The notes under the pieces were generated by a model. The model was not told the DNA's origin. It made no database searches and saw nothing but the letters and a program-made list of their open reading frames with translations. A program made the translations under genes and the position numbers. From assembly GCA_021018815.1 (NCBI GenBank), contig JAITYX010000009.1:3660501-3724500 (forward strand): DNA of 64,000 bases, read 5' to 3'. Below, piece by piece: positions 1-11,160 of the stretch. The DNA comes from Talinum fruticosum. Its lineage: Eukaryota > Streptophyta > Magnoliopsida > Caryophyllales > Talinaceae. Position 1 is the first letter of the stretch; the number at the start of each line of letters is the position of its first letter.

Positions 1-373
1 TAATGAAATGCATAGGGGATAGAAAAGATAGTGATATTTGGTTCAGGGGGAGTTTATTAGGTTTTTGTTTGTTTAAGGTTTTTTATCTATGTGTAATGTT
101 TCTCTAACCCTTAATGAAATTTTCTTATTTTTGAGCATACATGAGCTGTCTTACTTCTTTAGTCCGATATATTTTCTCTCTACTCATAATTCCGTGACAA
201 GTATGCTCTGTTAACCTCAAGAAGCTTGCTATGAGTTGTATATGATCTAAGCTAAGTCTGTTTAATATTCTATATTTTCTTTTGATATGATCAAAATACA
301 ATGAAAACTTAACACTCTAAACTTATGAGCTTCTATCTTAAGTATGGAATGCCTTTCATCAAAAAGGGGAGAT
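1..373 (+). mobile_element. 3' internal end of a plus-strand SIRE-like copia element
   Basis: This stretch runs directly into a polypurine tract and then an LTR, so it is the non-coding tail of an element whose body lies left of the window. The words just before the tract (a run reading ATGGAATGCCTTTCATC) are also found, in reverse complement, beside the polypurine tracts of the tandem element at 45276-45292 and 54513-54529. That ties this remnant to the same copia lineage. No coding sequence is visible here. Confidence 0.75.
361..372 (+). other. Polypurine tract (plus-strand primer)
   Basis: AAAAAGGGGAGA immediately before the LTR start TGAAGAC. In LTR retrotransposons this RNase H-resistant purine run primes plus-strand DNA synthesis. 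The same AAAAGGGGAGA-type tract borders the 3' LTRs of the minus-strand SIRE-like copies in this window. Confidence 0.8.
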
Positions 374-1550
374 TGAAGACTCAAGTATAACTCTCTATCT
401 CTTTAAGGTTTTGATTTCAAGTCATTCTAAGCATTTAAGAAGCTCATCTTTAAGTTTTCAATATTGTCGACCCACTCGGAATCCACCTATTGAGCATAAT
501 GCATTTAACTCGTGTTTTTACCAACTCGGACACAACTCGGAACAATTGCACAAGTAAATAATTTCACAAACACTTTATATTCTGAATACTAACTTAGTGT
601 TCAAACTAAAAATGAATTACAACGTAAATTCTCTTTTCCAAGTCAGCTTATTGAATGAAATTATTTACTAGGTCAAGTTTATGCATTCCGATTATTCATT
701 CTTATTGACTTGATCATTTAAAGGATTGACTCAAGATGGAATTTGCACCTAATGAATATTAGACTCAAAAATTCCATTTATTTAGGCTGAAGGTAATTAA
801 GTATTTAATTACTTTGAATTAATTATCTTTACCTAATCTTGGACCAAAGTATTTTTATACTTTGAGTACCACTTTCATTTGCTTTTGGAAACAAACAACC
901 CTAACATGGTGTCCGATCCTTGTCCGGAAATGTTACTTTTCTATCTGCTGGTGTTTAACGGCTACTCTACTCTACTGTGTATAAATAGAAGCCTCTCAAC
1001 AAGACTTGAAGATTGCTAAACACATTGCAAAACACTTAGTGTATACTTACTCAATCTTCAACTTACAACTCTCATTCTTAAGTTTATACTTTTGAGTCGT
1101 AAAGAGAAAGTCTTGTAATCACTTCTACATTTTCAATTCTCTACTAAGTCCCTTGATCGAGCTGTAAGGGTTAACTCAGCTTAATTGTCCCTAACTGTAA
1201 AGTTTACCTCAATTAGGAAGTAATAGATTAGCTAAGGGAATTTCCAAGTCTAGGAAAACTTTTAATTGAATTGTGTAAGGGAACAATTCTATAAAGAGTC
1301 GATCCTTGTATTTTGTGGATTCAAAATAGTGGATTTAACTTGGTGCTTGGATTAGCATTGTCCGTGGCTTTATACCCCAAGAGGGTTTCCACGTATTTCG
1401 TATGTCTTGCACTTTCTGAGTCTAATCTAGACCGAGAATTGTTTTTCTAAATCTTTTCTATGCGAATTGGTTGTTAATTCTCAAAAATCTTCCATCATCC
1501 TATTCACCCCTCCTCTAGGGTGACTTAACCTCTCCAAGAGCAAACCTTCA
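374..1550 (+). mobile_element. 3' LTR of a plus-strand SIRE-like copia element
   Basis: An LTR of 1177 bp beginning TGAAGACTC and ending GCAAACCTTCA. The end words match, in reverse complement, the LTR ends of the nested (5417-14577) and tandem (43729-63750) elements. It follows a polypurine tract, and the next bases (ATGTTCTACC) are not a primer site, so it is a 3' LTR. A TATA box lies at 980-987. The interior diverges widely from the 1.53-kb LTRs of the tandem element, so it belongs to a different subfamily. The left target duplication is outside the window. Confidence 0.85.
980..987 (+). promoter_or_regulatory. TATA box of the plus-strand LTR
   Basis: TATAAATA in the context GTGTATAAATAGAAGCC, about 605 bp into the LTR. 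The TATAAATAGAAGCC context also occurs on the minus strand of the tandem-element LTRs. It would place the U3/R boundary near 1010. Confidence 0.65.
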
Positions 1551-3823
1551 ATGTTCTACCTTTACTCTCTTCCGCAACAAAAGCAAGTCAAGGCTATCAC
1601 TGGGTATCCCTTGACCACATTCTTGAATTTATACACGTCCTACGCACATCATGTGAGGCGGATAATAACTCGATTGATGATTTCCCACTTCTTTCTCTCT
1701 TTTGCGTAGTTGAATTTCTTGTATGAAAATTAACTTTAGCTTTCGCAGCTTACTCCGAGAGGATATCCACGTTCCGAGTCTTGGTATGGATGTTATTCAA
1801 CCTTGGGAATCTCCTCGTTATGTAAGAATTCCCGAAATCCCCGAGGAACAATATGTTGGGCATTCTTTTCCTAGAAACTGGTAAGGGGTAAGAGTTTCAT
1901 GCTCTTTACTTTAGTTGCATGCTAAAAGTGTTTTACTAATACCATTGAATAAATTGTGTGGTATGACCAGGAGCAATCCCGAACCATGTCTATTAGGCTT
2001 CAATTTTCACTTAGGGGCATCCGAGACTTCATTACTTGGAGAACTTTCCCAACTTTTCGAGTGAGTCTTTAGTTAGTGATGCGCTAACTTTATTGAGCTT
2101 TTAGTGGGTGTGTTAATTGCTCCTTCACTTTTGCAGAGGCATCGATCTAGAGCATCTTCATCGGGAGGCATCCTTGGTAGACACGGGGAACAAGCGCATC
2201 AATCTACATAATAAGCACCCTCTAGTGGTACATCTAGAGCGGGTACTTCACGGTGTTTGTCACAACGTGCACATCGTCGGAGTACTTCGAGCGGGGCCTA
2301 ACACCTCCAAGCCTAGTTCTCGCTGGTGTGGGGTCCAGCGTTATTTAGTATTCGCCAAGTGAAAGTCTATTGGACTTTGTTAAGGGCTGCTTGTGGCCTA
2401 CTAGGATCCTTATCACCACGTCTTCAAGTTTGGGGATAAGGAACTCGCCCCATGCTCGAAGAATTTGACGCTATACTCGGGTATCTAAAGGCGTGCGAAA
2501 TCCGTCCTACCTAAATCGCCCTAAAAATTTACGCGAGACGTACAAATTTATATTGAAATTGAGCAATAGTAATCTAAGGCTTATTGGAAATCAAGTGAAT
2601 CGAAGAACTCGATGAAGCACTATCGGCGGATGTACGCATTTTCCGAGGCGATCATTATACCGAGACGACAAGCCATTATCACCTGCCTAATAGGTGGTTA
2701 TATGCTTATAGGAGGCCACGGGAATATGGCATTGGCGACATTACTAAGCTTAGTTGAGCAGTTAGATAATTATTGTTCCTCGATGGCGCCGATAGTTGCT
2801 TGAAACTATAATAGGCTTAGACCGACTTGAGGCCAATCCAGAGGAAAACTTCGCTGGGAGTCCCCTATTGTTCCAGGTAAGCAAAGAATGGCTAACGAGA
2901 CCAAACAGTATGGAACAGTCGGCGATGTCGGCCACAGGTGATTGTCCGAGGCCACCGAGGCTAAAACGCCTCCGGTTCACGCCGAAAGTCCCTAATTTTC
3001 GCTTCTTTCGCTATTCTTTTTTAATTTTTCTCCTGTTGGGCTTTAAATAAAGGTTGAACTTTGACTATGCAGGATACTTATTTTTTATTATCCGTGATGT
3101 GCGGATCCGGTCGATGAAGTATCTAAAACTTATTTAGGCTCGCGTAGATGTTGATGCATACCTAGCGATACACTTCTCTCGGTGAAAACGGGAAGAGATG
3201 GTAATCGATCACCCCGCTTCCTGGTGGGAGGAGTACCTCAGGAATCATAGTAATGATATAGCGTGTACATCGTGCACTCGGAAAGTGTCCCAATTTAGGA
3301 CACATATCGAGCAACATCCTTTTGTGCACTCGCTGCGTCTAAAAATTAGCACTTATTATTTCCTTGACCGTGTGTTGCAATAAATGGGAAGAGAGAAGGT
3401 GATGCCTCGGTTGGATTGCATCTGGCCTGCTACCTTCGAACTATTCGAAGGATTTGGCAACTCTAGGCGAACAAATTCGTGGCCAAAATATCTGGATGAA
3501 TCTGCCGAGGTCGTTGACACCTGCAGCAAACCGAATATTATTGTATCTACCTATTATTTTGAGTGGATAATAGAAGTGGACTCCCAACTACATAAGGCAC
3601 CGAGAGCTCGAGAGATGGATCCCGAAGAAGCCGTTCCTGCTGCTACGCGGCTCTAAATTTGCGAAGAAAACCCTTGGCTAGTTGAACGTGTTTGTAGAAG
3701 AGAATCGAAGCCAAAGAAGCCGAAGAGAGGAGGGCTCACTGGATTGAAGAGCTGAACAAGTGTACCCAAGATGATGGGGTTGAGTCTAATGACCCCAAAG
3801 GAAAGAAAGTAAAGATAGACTAG
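1551..3823 (+). pseudogene. DUF7745-like ORF antisense to the gypsy element, apparently with introns
   Basis: Several plus-strand segments read as one decayed protein family. Near 2410-2490 it gives DPYHHVFKFGDKELAP and then, after a one-base slip, MLEEFDAILGY. Near 2840-2890 it gives NPEENFAGSPLLFQVSKEWL. Near 3355-3400 it gives YFLDRVLQ followed by GREKVMPRL. These resemble the DUF7745 domain common in plant gypsy-associated proteins (a DP..FtFgd.ElvPtlEEy box, a GC..LL..W box, an RVLRQ-GR-Q-iP box). The tail is charged (EELNKC, then KGKKVKID) and ends at a TAG at 3821-3823. Splice-like signals occur at 1881-1971 (CTG|GTAAGG to GACCAG) and 2060-2135 (CGA|GTGAGT to TTTGCAG). Its position downstream of, and opposite to, integrase fits the antisense ORF of Tat elements. 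A captured host gene is the alternative. Family match is by eye. Confidence 0.5.
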
Positions 3824-4298
3824 GGCTTAGGTTTTTTTATGAATTTTAAGAAGGAATAAAAGAATAGAAGGATTAGATTTTCCTCTTTAGAACAATTTAT
3901 TTTTCACAAGTAGTGTGCTTGTTTTTTTTTATTTCCCTATCTATTAGCTATGTACTCGGGTAAGTAGTAGGTTTACCTTTTATTAAATAAAAGTAAGTAT
4001 TATGCTATACTTTTAATATTTTATTTTATCACTCACCTAAAGGTATAAACAAATTGGACCGCCTTTAAAGTTAATTGGAATAATCAAAGAATTAGTTACA
4101 CAGGTGGACCGCCTGGTTGGACTCGTCCAAAAATAAACAAAAAGACCATTTGGTTAGACGGTCGAAATAAATAACTACAGAGGTAAAACTAAAAGGGGAT
4201 TAAATCGGCCTGGCTAGCCCATCGTTGTTCGGGTGGTGGTTGATGCTTGCCATGACGTGGCTTAGTTAGACTAGGCTTGGCCCACCATCTACGGACGT
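3824..4298. other. Spacer between convergent antisense ORF and gypsy pol
   Basis: AT-rich for the first 200 bp, then moderately mixed. No open frame of note, and no clear terminator or repeat. It separates the stop of the plus-strand ORF from the C-terminal end of the minus-strand integrase. Confidence 0.5.
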
Positions 4299-5416
4299 GC
4301 TAAACGTAATATCTTTTCAATTGATCCAAGTTTGCATACTGAAAGACCTCTTCACCATCCAAATCAGTTAATTTCACTACTCCGCCTGGTAATATCCGAC
4401 TAAGCACAAATGGGCCTCGCTAATTAGGCCTAAATTTTCCACGTGGATCCTGGATTAGTGCTCCGATCTCCTTGAGGACCGAATCTCGAGGCTTCACTCT
4501 CTTATTAAATGCCCTTGGTATATGTGCCTGGTATATTTGGACATTATGCAAGGTGTTGAGGCACCTTTCATCCAACGAACACTAACTCTTCATAGCGTGC
4601 TTTAGCCCACTCGCCTCCGAATCCGACTCTCAGTGTGATTCTTAACGACGTAATGGAAATCTCCATTAGAAGGATCTGCTTCCATGCCATATTCTAGGGA
4701 ATACGGTGTTGCTCCCGTGGAGGTCCTTATAGAGGTCCGATAGCCCCATAAAGCGATAGGTAACTTATCAAGTCAATCCTTATAGCTGATAGCCATTTTG
4801 TCCACTATTTTACAAATGTTCTTGTTGGTAGCCTCGATCGCTCTCGTTGGTCCGAGGACAATAGGGAGAAGAGTTATGGTGCTTGATCTTGTATTTATCC
4901 AACAAGTCTACTACCTCCTTCTTAAAATGACTACCATGGTCACTAATTAACTCGTGGGGCACCCCAATAACGAGAAATGATGTTTCCGGTGATGAACTTA
5001 GCTACCTGTTTTGACGTCGAGTGGCATAAGAGGTCGCTTCTACCCACTTGGTGAAGTAGTCAATTGCTACTAACACAAATTCGTGATCACTGTTCCTTTA
5101 GGAGTAACTTTGCCAATAATGACAATTCCTTAAACCGAGAATCCCCGGGTGATGCGCGTGTTGTGAGAAATGATGGTGGTTGGTGTTGTAAATTTGCACA
5201 AACTTGACATTTATGACATTTCTTAACAAACTCATGGCGATCTGCTTCCATTGTCGAGCAATAATATCCAGGCCTCCTAATCTTCTAAAAACTAACATTT
5301 TTCCATCCATACGGGGTCCACATTCCCCATTATGAATCTGATCCATGATGCGCTTTGCTTTATGTTGGTTAACACAAAGTAACCTAGCCCATGTGTTGGT
5401 TTTCTTGTATAGTTGT
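4299..5416 (-). pseudogene. Ty3/gypsy integrase, zinc finger, core and C-terminal part
   Basis: This enzyme inserts the element's DNA copy into the host chromosome. Read right to left, the minus strand first gives IMDQIHNGECGPRMDG and a decayed cysteine pair (the HHCC finger, about 5200-5400), then the catalytic core. In the core, the first Asp region reads VAIDYFTKWVEA with slips (about 5030-5090), the second is ISDHGS (4932-4948), and the Glu region resembles NEAIEATNKN (about 4800-4860). The C-terminal region (4320-4440) gives a GPF...GG...DLDGEE box and NLDQLKRYY before a stop. Stops and slips run throughout, so it is inactive. The N-terminal reading frame breaks at 5416 because of the nested copia insertion and resumes at 14583. 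Confidence 0.75.
5412..5416. repeat. Left target-site duplication of nested SIRE-like element (decayed)
   Basis: GTTGT here pairs with GCTGC at 14578-14582. The two differences are both C-to-T type. If the element is removed, the integrase frame reads straight across the site (Gly-Gln-Leu-Tyr), which supports this boundary. Confidence 0.65.
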
Positions 5417-6741
5417 TAAAGGTTTGCTCTTGGAGAGGTTAAGTCACTTTAGAGGAGGGGAGGGTGAATAGGGTGATGGAAGATTTTTGAGAAATAACAA
5501 ACAATTTTCGCGCAGATTAGAAATAGAAACTAACTCGAGACTAGATTGGACTCGAAAAGTTAAACACTCGAAATACGTAGAAACCCTCCTAAGGCGAGAA
5601 AACCATGGACAAGTGCTAATCCAAGCACCAAGTCAAATCCACTAATTGAATCCTTAATTACAAAGGATCGACTCTAACCGAATTGGTCCCTTAGACAATT
5701 CCTTTACAAGTTTTCCTAGACTCGAAGTTTTCTTATCCGATTTAGTACTTCTTGACCGAGATAACCCTTATAGTTAGGGATCACTAAGCCGAGTTAGCCC
5801 TTACAACTTAGTCAAGGGACCTAGAAAAAAAGTCAAGAGTAGAAGTGATTACAAGCAATCTTCAAGTCTTGTAGAGTGGCTTCTACTTATAAGCACCAAA
5901 GTAGAATAATTGTTGAGACTTGTTCCGGACTAGTGAGCTTCAATAGCCATTGTAATGGCTAGTCCGAGTCACTCAAAAAAGATCCGTTGAGATGTGGACG
6001 TTCGTGATAGTTCTTGGCTCCAAAAGTAGTCCAACCCTCTGGTGGTGATTGAAATATGGGGTGGAAACAACCGTTAGACGTTGAAATTTTTCAGCTTTGG
6101 AAACAAACTCGACATGGTGTTCGAGCCATGTCCGTAAATGAATTTCTGTTTGCTAGTGTTTAACGGCTAGAAACCGGTTGCTTTTGTGATTTAAAATTAG
6201 ATTATGCTTGTTTAATCAACCTACAAAAGAAAATGAAAGTGGTACTCAAAGTATAAAAATACTTTGGTCCAAGATTAGGCATAGATAATAATAAAATCAA
6301 AGTAATTAAGCACTTAATTATTTTTAGCCTAAAAGAATGGAATTTTTTGAGTCCAATATCCATTAGGTTTAGATTCCATCTCGAGTGAATGCTAAAAATG
6401 ATCAACTTAGAGAGAATAAAATATTAGGATACATAAACTTGATCAAGCAAATAATTCTCCATAAATAAATTCACTTAGAAATTAGAATTAACATTGTAAT
6501 TCATTCTCACTTAAAACATGAAGTCAATGCTCATAATAGAAGTGTTAGAGAAATTATTTACTCATGCGATAATTATGAGTTGTGTTTGTGTGGGCCGAAA
6601 CTCGACTCGTAATGTTATGCTCGATTGACTAGTTTCTAAGCGGGTCGAACAGGATGAAAACTTAGATAAAGGTTTCTATAAGGCTCAAAATGACTTAGAA
6701 TCAAAACCTAAGAGAGATAGAGAGTTATACCCGAGTCTTCA
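5417..6741 (-). mobile_element. 3' LTR of nested SIRE-like element
   Basis: 1325 bp on the plus strand from TAAAGGTTTGCTC (terminal TG changed to TA) to GAGTCTTCA. A TATA-like TTATAAG lies near 5887-5893 on both strands. It matches the right LTR from about 5884 onwards. The first 460 bp have no counterpart there. Confidence 0.85.
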
Positions 6742-7019
6742 ATCTCCCTTTTTTTATGAAAGGCATTCCATACTTAAGATAGAAACTTGTAAGTTTAAAG
6801 AGTTAAGTTTTCATAAAGAATTGATCATAGCCTATAATATTAATCGGAGCAATAAGTACAATGAAGATAAATTATCGGTTCAGCTTCGGTTTAGCTCGGA
6901 TCAAAACATAACTTAGAACATGTTTCTTGAGATAATCGAGAGCGGGATTGCTAAAGAGTAAAGAGATAATATCAAAGCAAGAAGAAATAAAACATGTACT
7001 TTGAAACAAATATGCTCGA
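6742..7019 (-). other. Polypurine tract and 3' non-coding tail of nested element
   Basis: TCTCCCTTTTTTTATG at 6743-6758 is, on the minus strand, a degraded form of the AAAAGGGGAGA tract seen in the sister elements, directly next to the LTR. The rest is non-coding. Confidence 0.65.
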
Positions 7020-8432
7020 AACGGATCTTCTTCTTCTTATTCTTCCTCAAAGACTACCGCTAGCTGAGACTCGAGGCAGGGGCTTTGGACCGAAAAGCTT
7101 CTTCTAAGGCACTCGAGTGTGATTTGAGGAGATCACCTCAAGGTCCGGGTTTCCCTTGTCCTCGGGTTGGACAGCCTTCTTCCTCTCGCTTCTCCTTCTT
7201 AAGCTTCCCTGTGTCCTTTTTAGCTTCTTCTAAGTTAGACTTAGAAGGGTTGGAGGACTCCTCAGATTTTTCAAAGGATTCTGAGTCCTCTGCTGCCTTT
7301 GATCTTCTCTCTTGGAGGTGCTGAATCTTATCACGTTGTTGCTTGATCACCTCCTTGAGCTCGGAAATCAAATCTAGACTCTGTTTCGACTGAGTTTGAG
7401 CCTGGATTTACTTCAAAGTCGAGTTGGGATGAAAGCCTCGGAAAGAGCTCGGAGTTGATTTCAACAAGCAAGAGAAGCAAGCTTGTTGGCCACTTTTTCA
7501 AGAAGCTCAACAGAGGGAGCATGCAGAGAAGTAGAACGTTCAACAACTAGGAGTGGAACCTCCGGAGTTGTCTCGAGTCCGAGGTGGAGGAGGAGGTGGT
7601 GGTAACTCGGACGCATGAACTCGGACACCAGTGTTTGACTTCCTAGTATCCCAAACACATAAGTTCACTCCTACCAAGACAAACAAGTAGGTTCCAAGCA
7701 ATAGTTTGGGTCGAAGGGAGAAGGACCTGGAACCGAGTTAAAACAACAAGTCAAAAGAGCTCCGAAGGGATATGGAGTCGTCTTCTTAGAGTCAAAGGGC
7801 ACGGATGCCATCTGCTCCAAAATGTAAGGGAAGAGGTTAACTTCATAACCCTCGAGAATGTTATAGAGAACCTTTAGAACTTTGGAGTTGGGGTTCCCTT
7901 TGACAGGGAAAGTCCTCATCGAATGAAACATAGAAGCCTAACTTTTGACTTCATCAAAGTCACGTAAAAGTTCTTTCCGGACTCGAGGAGGCTCTTTAGC
8001 GTATTTGTCAAAGAAATCATCAGTGATATCATTAAAAGGAACAGGATTGGAGTTGAGAAAGAGAGACTTTACTTGGAAAAGTCCATGAAGTAAAGAGAGA
8101 TTAATTCTTACTATCTTACCTTGAACGACGTAAGAAATGATGTTGTTGCCGATCAACATGTTTATATAGAACTCGGACACAAGGCCCGGGTAAATATACT
8201 CACGTAAGCGAAGATAGGTGTACACAGCAGCTTTGAGAATGTGATTTAACTAGGAGAAGGAGGTTTTAAGAAAGAACTTGTCGTCCGTAATGGAGTGTTA
8301 GGCGACAAAGTGTTTTGAATCTTCCGAGGTAGGCTCTTTGCCTTTGCTTGGTGCAGCCTCAAATCGAGTGGATTTAGTTCTAGCCTTCTTGGTTGTCGAG
8401 CCTCCTTCCAGAGCAGCTCCTCTTGTGGGCAT
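7020..8432 (-). pseudogene. Extra 3' ORF of SIRE-like element (plant transposon-protein-like, coiled coil)
   Basis: It starts MPTRGAALEGG at 8432, then DDKFFLKTSF, a FYINMLIGNN box, VVQGKIVRINLSLLHGLF, and DDFFDKYAKEPPRVRKEL. A second block near 7671-7931 reads ILEGYEVNLFPYILEQMASV and YPFGALLTCCFNSV. The tail (7138-7371) is charged and helical: ISELKEVIKQQRDKIQHL and a Glu/Lys-rich run. The FY-N-L, short beta pair and ILxGxxxNL...PFxxLLT order resembles the putative plant transposon protein family (PF20167), as judged from memory. The same blocks appear in the tandem element at 54870-56518. No membrane segment is seen in the true frame, so it does not look like an envelope. Several stops and frameshifts break it. 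Confidence 0.65.
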
Positions 8433-8592
8433 GGTTAGAGAGTAGAGAGTGGTTAAGAGAAATGAGAGAAAGAGTAGAGAACAGAGAAGATTGAGAATCG
8501 GAGAGAAAGTGCGAGTGAGTGAACTTTGAGAGCAAAGAGATTGAGAGTATAAGCAATAAGTGGGTAAAATAGAGAAAAGAAAGTGTAGTGGT

Positions 8593-8604
8593 GCTATTTA
8601 TAGC
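8593..8604 (-). promoter_or_regulatory. Internal TATA promoter for the 3' ORF of nested element
   Basis: GCTATAAATAGC on the minus strand, about 160 bp upstream of the ATG at 8432. The leader between them is CT-rich (CTCTCTAC, TTTCTCTC type words). The same layout precedes the homologous ORF in both tandem copies, so it is probably a real internal promoter. Confidence 0.6.
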
Positions 8605-9020
8605 GAGAAAAGGCTTCCAACCAACTTTTTGACTAAGTTATCAAGCAACGGTTATCGGACAATTAAGTCTCTCAAGTGCATTTAGGCTAGTTTCTCCAAT
8701 GACTTTCTTCTAACGGCTAGTTTCTACTGATCGTTAGCCTGATAGAGAGAGACAGAGAGAGACAGAGAGAAAGAGAGAGAGAAGAAAGAGTTTCATTCAT
8801 GAGATTCTCTATTTATCTAGAGAAGACCTTAGAACTTTGATGTCCGTTTTGCTTATAATCCGAGTCCGACTCAATAAGGTGTCCGAGTGACTTAGAAAAT
8901 TTATAACTCATAGCTCGGTCTCATTCCGAGTCAATCGATCCATTTGTTATCTACTCAAGGCATATAACAATCAATCATGAAAGAATAATTCATACTATAA
9001 ATCACATAATCATGCATTAA
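8605..9020. repeat. Spacer between gag-pol and internal promoter, with GA microsatellite
   Basis: Contains a GA-rich simple repeat at 8741-8790 (GAGAGAGACAGAGAGAGAC type). Otherwise no coding potential is visible. It separates the gag-pol stop (9021-9023) from the promoter of the 3' ORF. Confidence 0.6.
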
Positions 9021-10560
9021 TCATGCTAGGTTCCTAATAAAGCAAAACCGATCTTCACGTAGAGGCTTAGTAAAAATATCAGCTCACTAAAATTTCGTAG
9101 GAATAAACTCAAGTTTAATATCGCCTTTCTCGTAATGGTTAGAAAATGATACCAGACCTTAATATGCTTTGTTTTTAAGTGCTGAACTGGATTCTTAGCG
9201 ATGTTGATTGCACTTTGATTGTCGCACTTGATTGGAATCGATGTGAATGATAATCCTATATCCTTTAAGTGTTGTTTGATCCAGAGAATCCGAGCACGAG
9301 CAAGCTCCAGCTACAATGTACTCAGCCTCGGTAGTTGATAGAGCAACCGAGTTCCGCTTCTTTAAGCGCCGGGGATGAGTGATTGACCCGAAATTGGCAT
9401 GCTCCTGATGTGCTCTTTCTATCAACCTTGTATCCAAGCATAGTCAGCATCTAAGTATCTAGTGAGAGTCACTTATGAGTTCTTTGAAAACCATAGACCA
9501 AGATTTTGAGTCCTTGTAAGATATCTAAAGATTCTCTTCACCGTATTGAGATGTGATTCCTTAAGATTAGCTTGAAATCTTGCACAAAGGCAAACACTAA
9601 ATATGATATCCGGCCTACTAGATGTGAGAAGAGATCCAATCATACCTCTCGTAGAGTTTCTAATCTACAACTTCACCTTTCTCATCCGAATTCATTTTCG
9701 ATTGCTACTCATAGGTTGTATTTCTTGTAGCTTGTATTTCTTAAATAACTCCTTGGTGTACTTAGATTGATGGACATAGATGCCATCCTTGTCTTGTTTG
9801 ATTTGCGGACCAAGGAAAAAATTGAGTTCTCCCATCATTCTCATTTGGAACTCCTGTCTTATTAACTCGTAAAACTCTTGACATAGAGTTTCATTAGTAG
9901 CTCCAAAGATAATATCATCAACATATATATGAATGATAAGAAAATCATTCCCCTTGGTTTTTGTGAAAAGAGTTTTGTCAATCTGACCTCTTTTGAAATC
10001 ATTTTCAACCAAGAAACTACTTACTCTTTAATACCAAGCTTTGGGAGCTTGTTTAAGACCATGTAAAGCCTTTTGCAATTTGAAAACATGATTTTAAAAT
10101 TCTTAGTTTTCAAATCCAGGGGTTGCTCAACATAAACTTCTTCTTGAATATAATCATTAAGAAATGCACATTTGACATCCATTTGATAAAGCTTGATGTT
10201 CATGCTAGATGCAAATGCTAAGAAAATTCTAATTGCCTCAATCCTAGCAACAGGTGCAAAGGTTGCCCCACAATTAATTCCCTCTTCGTGGTTATACCCC
10301 GAGCAACTAATCTGGGCTTATTTTTTACTACCAACCCTTCCTCATCTAGTTTGTTCTTGAAAATCCATTTGGTTCCTATTACTCGGGTGGTCGGAAGGTC
10401 GTTTGGTCGAATCCGGACTTGGTTTCTTTCAAATTGATTTAGCTCTTCTTGCATGGACTCTACCCATTCAAGTTCACTTAAGGCCTCTAGTGCATTTTTA
10501 GGTTCTATTAATGATATGAATGCAGAAAATGAATACAGATTTTGCAAAGAAGAACGAGTT
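9021..10560 (-). pseudogene. Copia reverse transcriptase and RNase H of nested element
   Basis: C-terminal half of the gag-pol polyprotein. RT copies the RNA genome and RNase H removes the RNA strand. RT words on the minus strand: KNALEALSELEWVESMQEEL and RVIGTKWIFKNK (10218-10547), [11 protein letters not shown] (10150-10200), [15 protein letters not shown] with the YVDD catalytic box at 9914-9925, and [18 protein letters not shown]. RNase H words: VALSTTEAEYIVAGA (about 9320-9350) and IDSNQ. It ends TKPL..DRF..NLA then a stop at 9021-9023. Frame breaks occur near 9440-9690, 10013 and 10210, so it is not functional. Confidence 0.85.
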
Positions 10561-11160
10561 CTTACCCCACTCGTTGATACCGAGAGTATGTTATCGGGTG
10601 GGTGACTGGGTGCATATTTGAAAGCTCAACGTGTCCTCCGATTTACCAAGTTTGTTGGTTAAACAGGCTTATCTTCAGTTGGTTGCTCCTGCCGAGCTTC
10701 ACGTATTAGCTTGTTCTTCAAGCATTCCGAGTTGGCTATTGATTTTGTTCATTCCGAGTCATAACATTCCGAGTTGGTTCATTCCGAGTTATCTCGGTTC
10801 TTCTATTTTGACTCTTTCTAAGCTCAGCTTCAGCAATGTCATCTTCATCTCCGTTAAGCTTGAGATCCGAAAAGGTGGATTCATTTATCCTGTCGAGATC
10901 AATCTCATCAAAGACAACGTGGATACTTTCTTCTATTTTGTTAGTTCTTTTGTTAAAAAATTCGATAAGCTTTATGATGAGATGAGTAACCCGTAAATAT
11001 ACCTTCATCTAATCTAGCATCAAACTTAGTCGGATGTTCCTTACCATTGTTATGCACAAAGAATTTACATCCGAATGGTCTAGGGTAGGAAATGTTGGGT
11101 TTCTTTCCCTTGTTTAGCTCATAGGGTGTCTTATTCAGATTGGGTCTAATGAGGCATCTG

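Noticed and set aside
7331..7658. Leu-rich minus-strand ORFs that might be an envelope membrane segment
   Set aside because: They are in other frames from the conserved 3' ORF blocks and have no counterpart in the tandem element.
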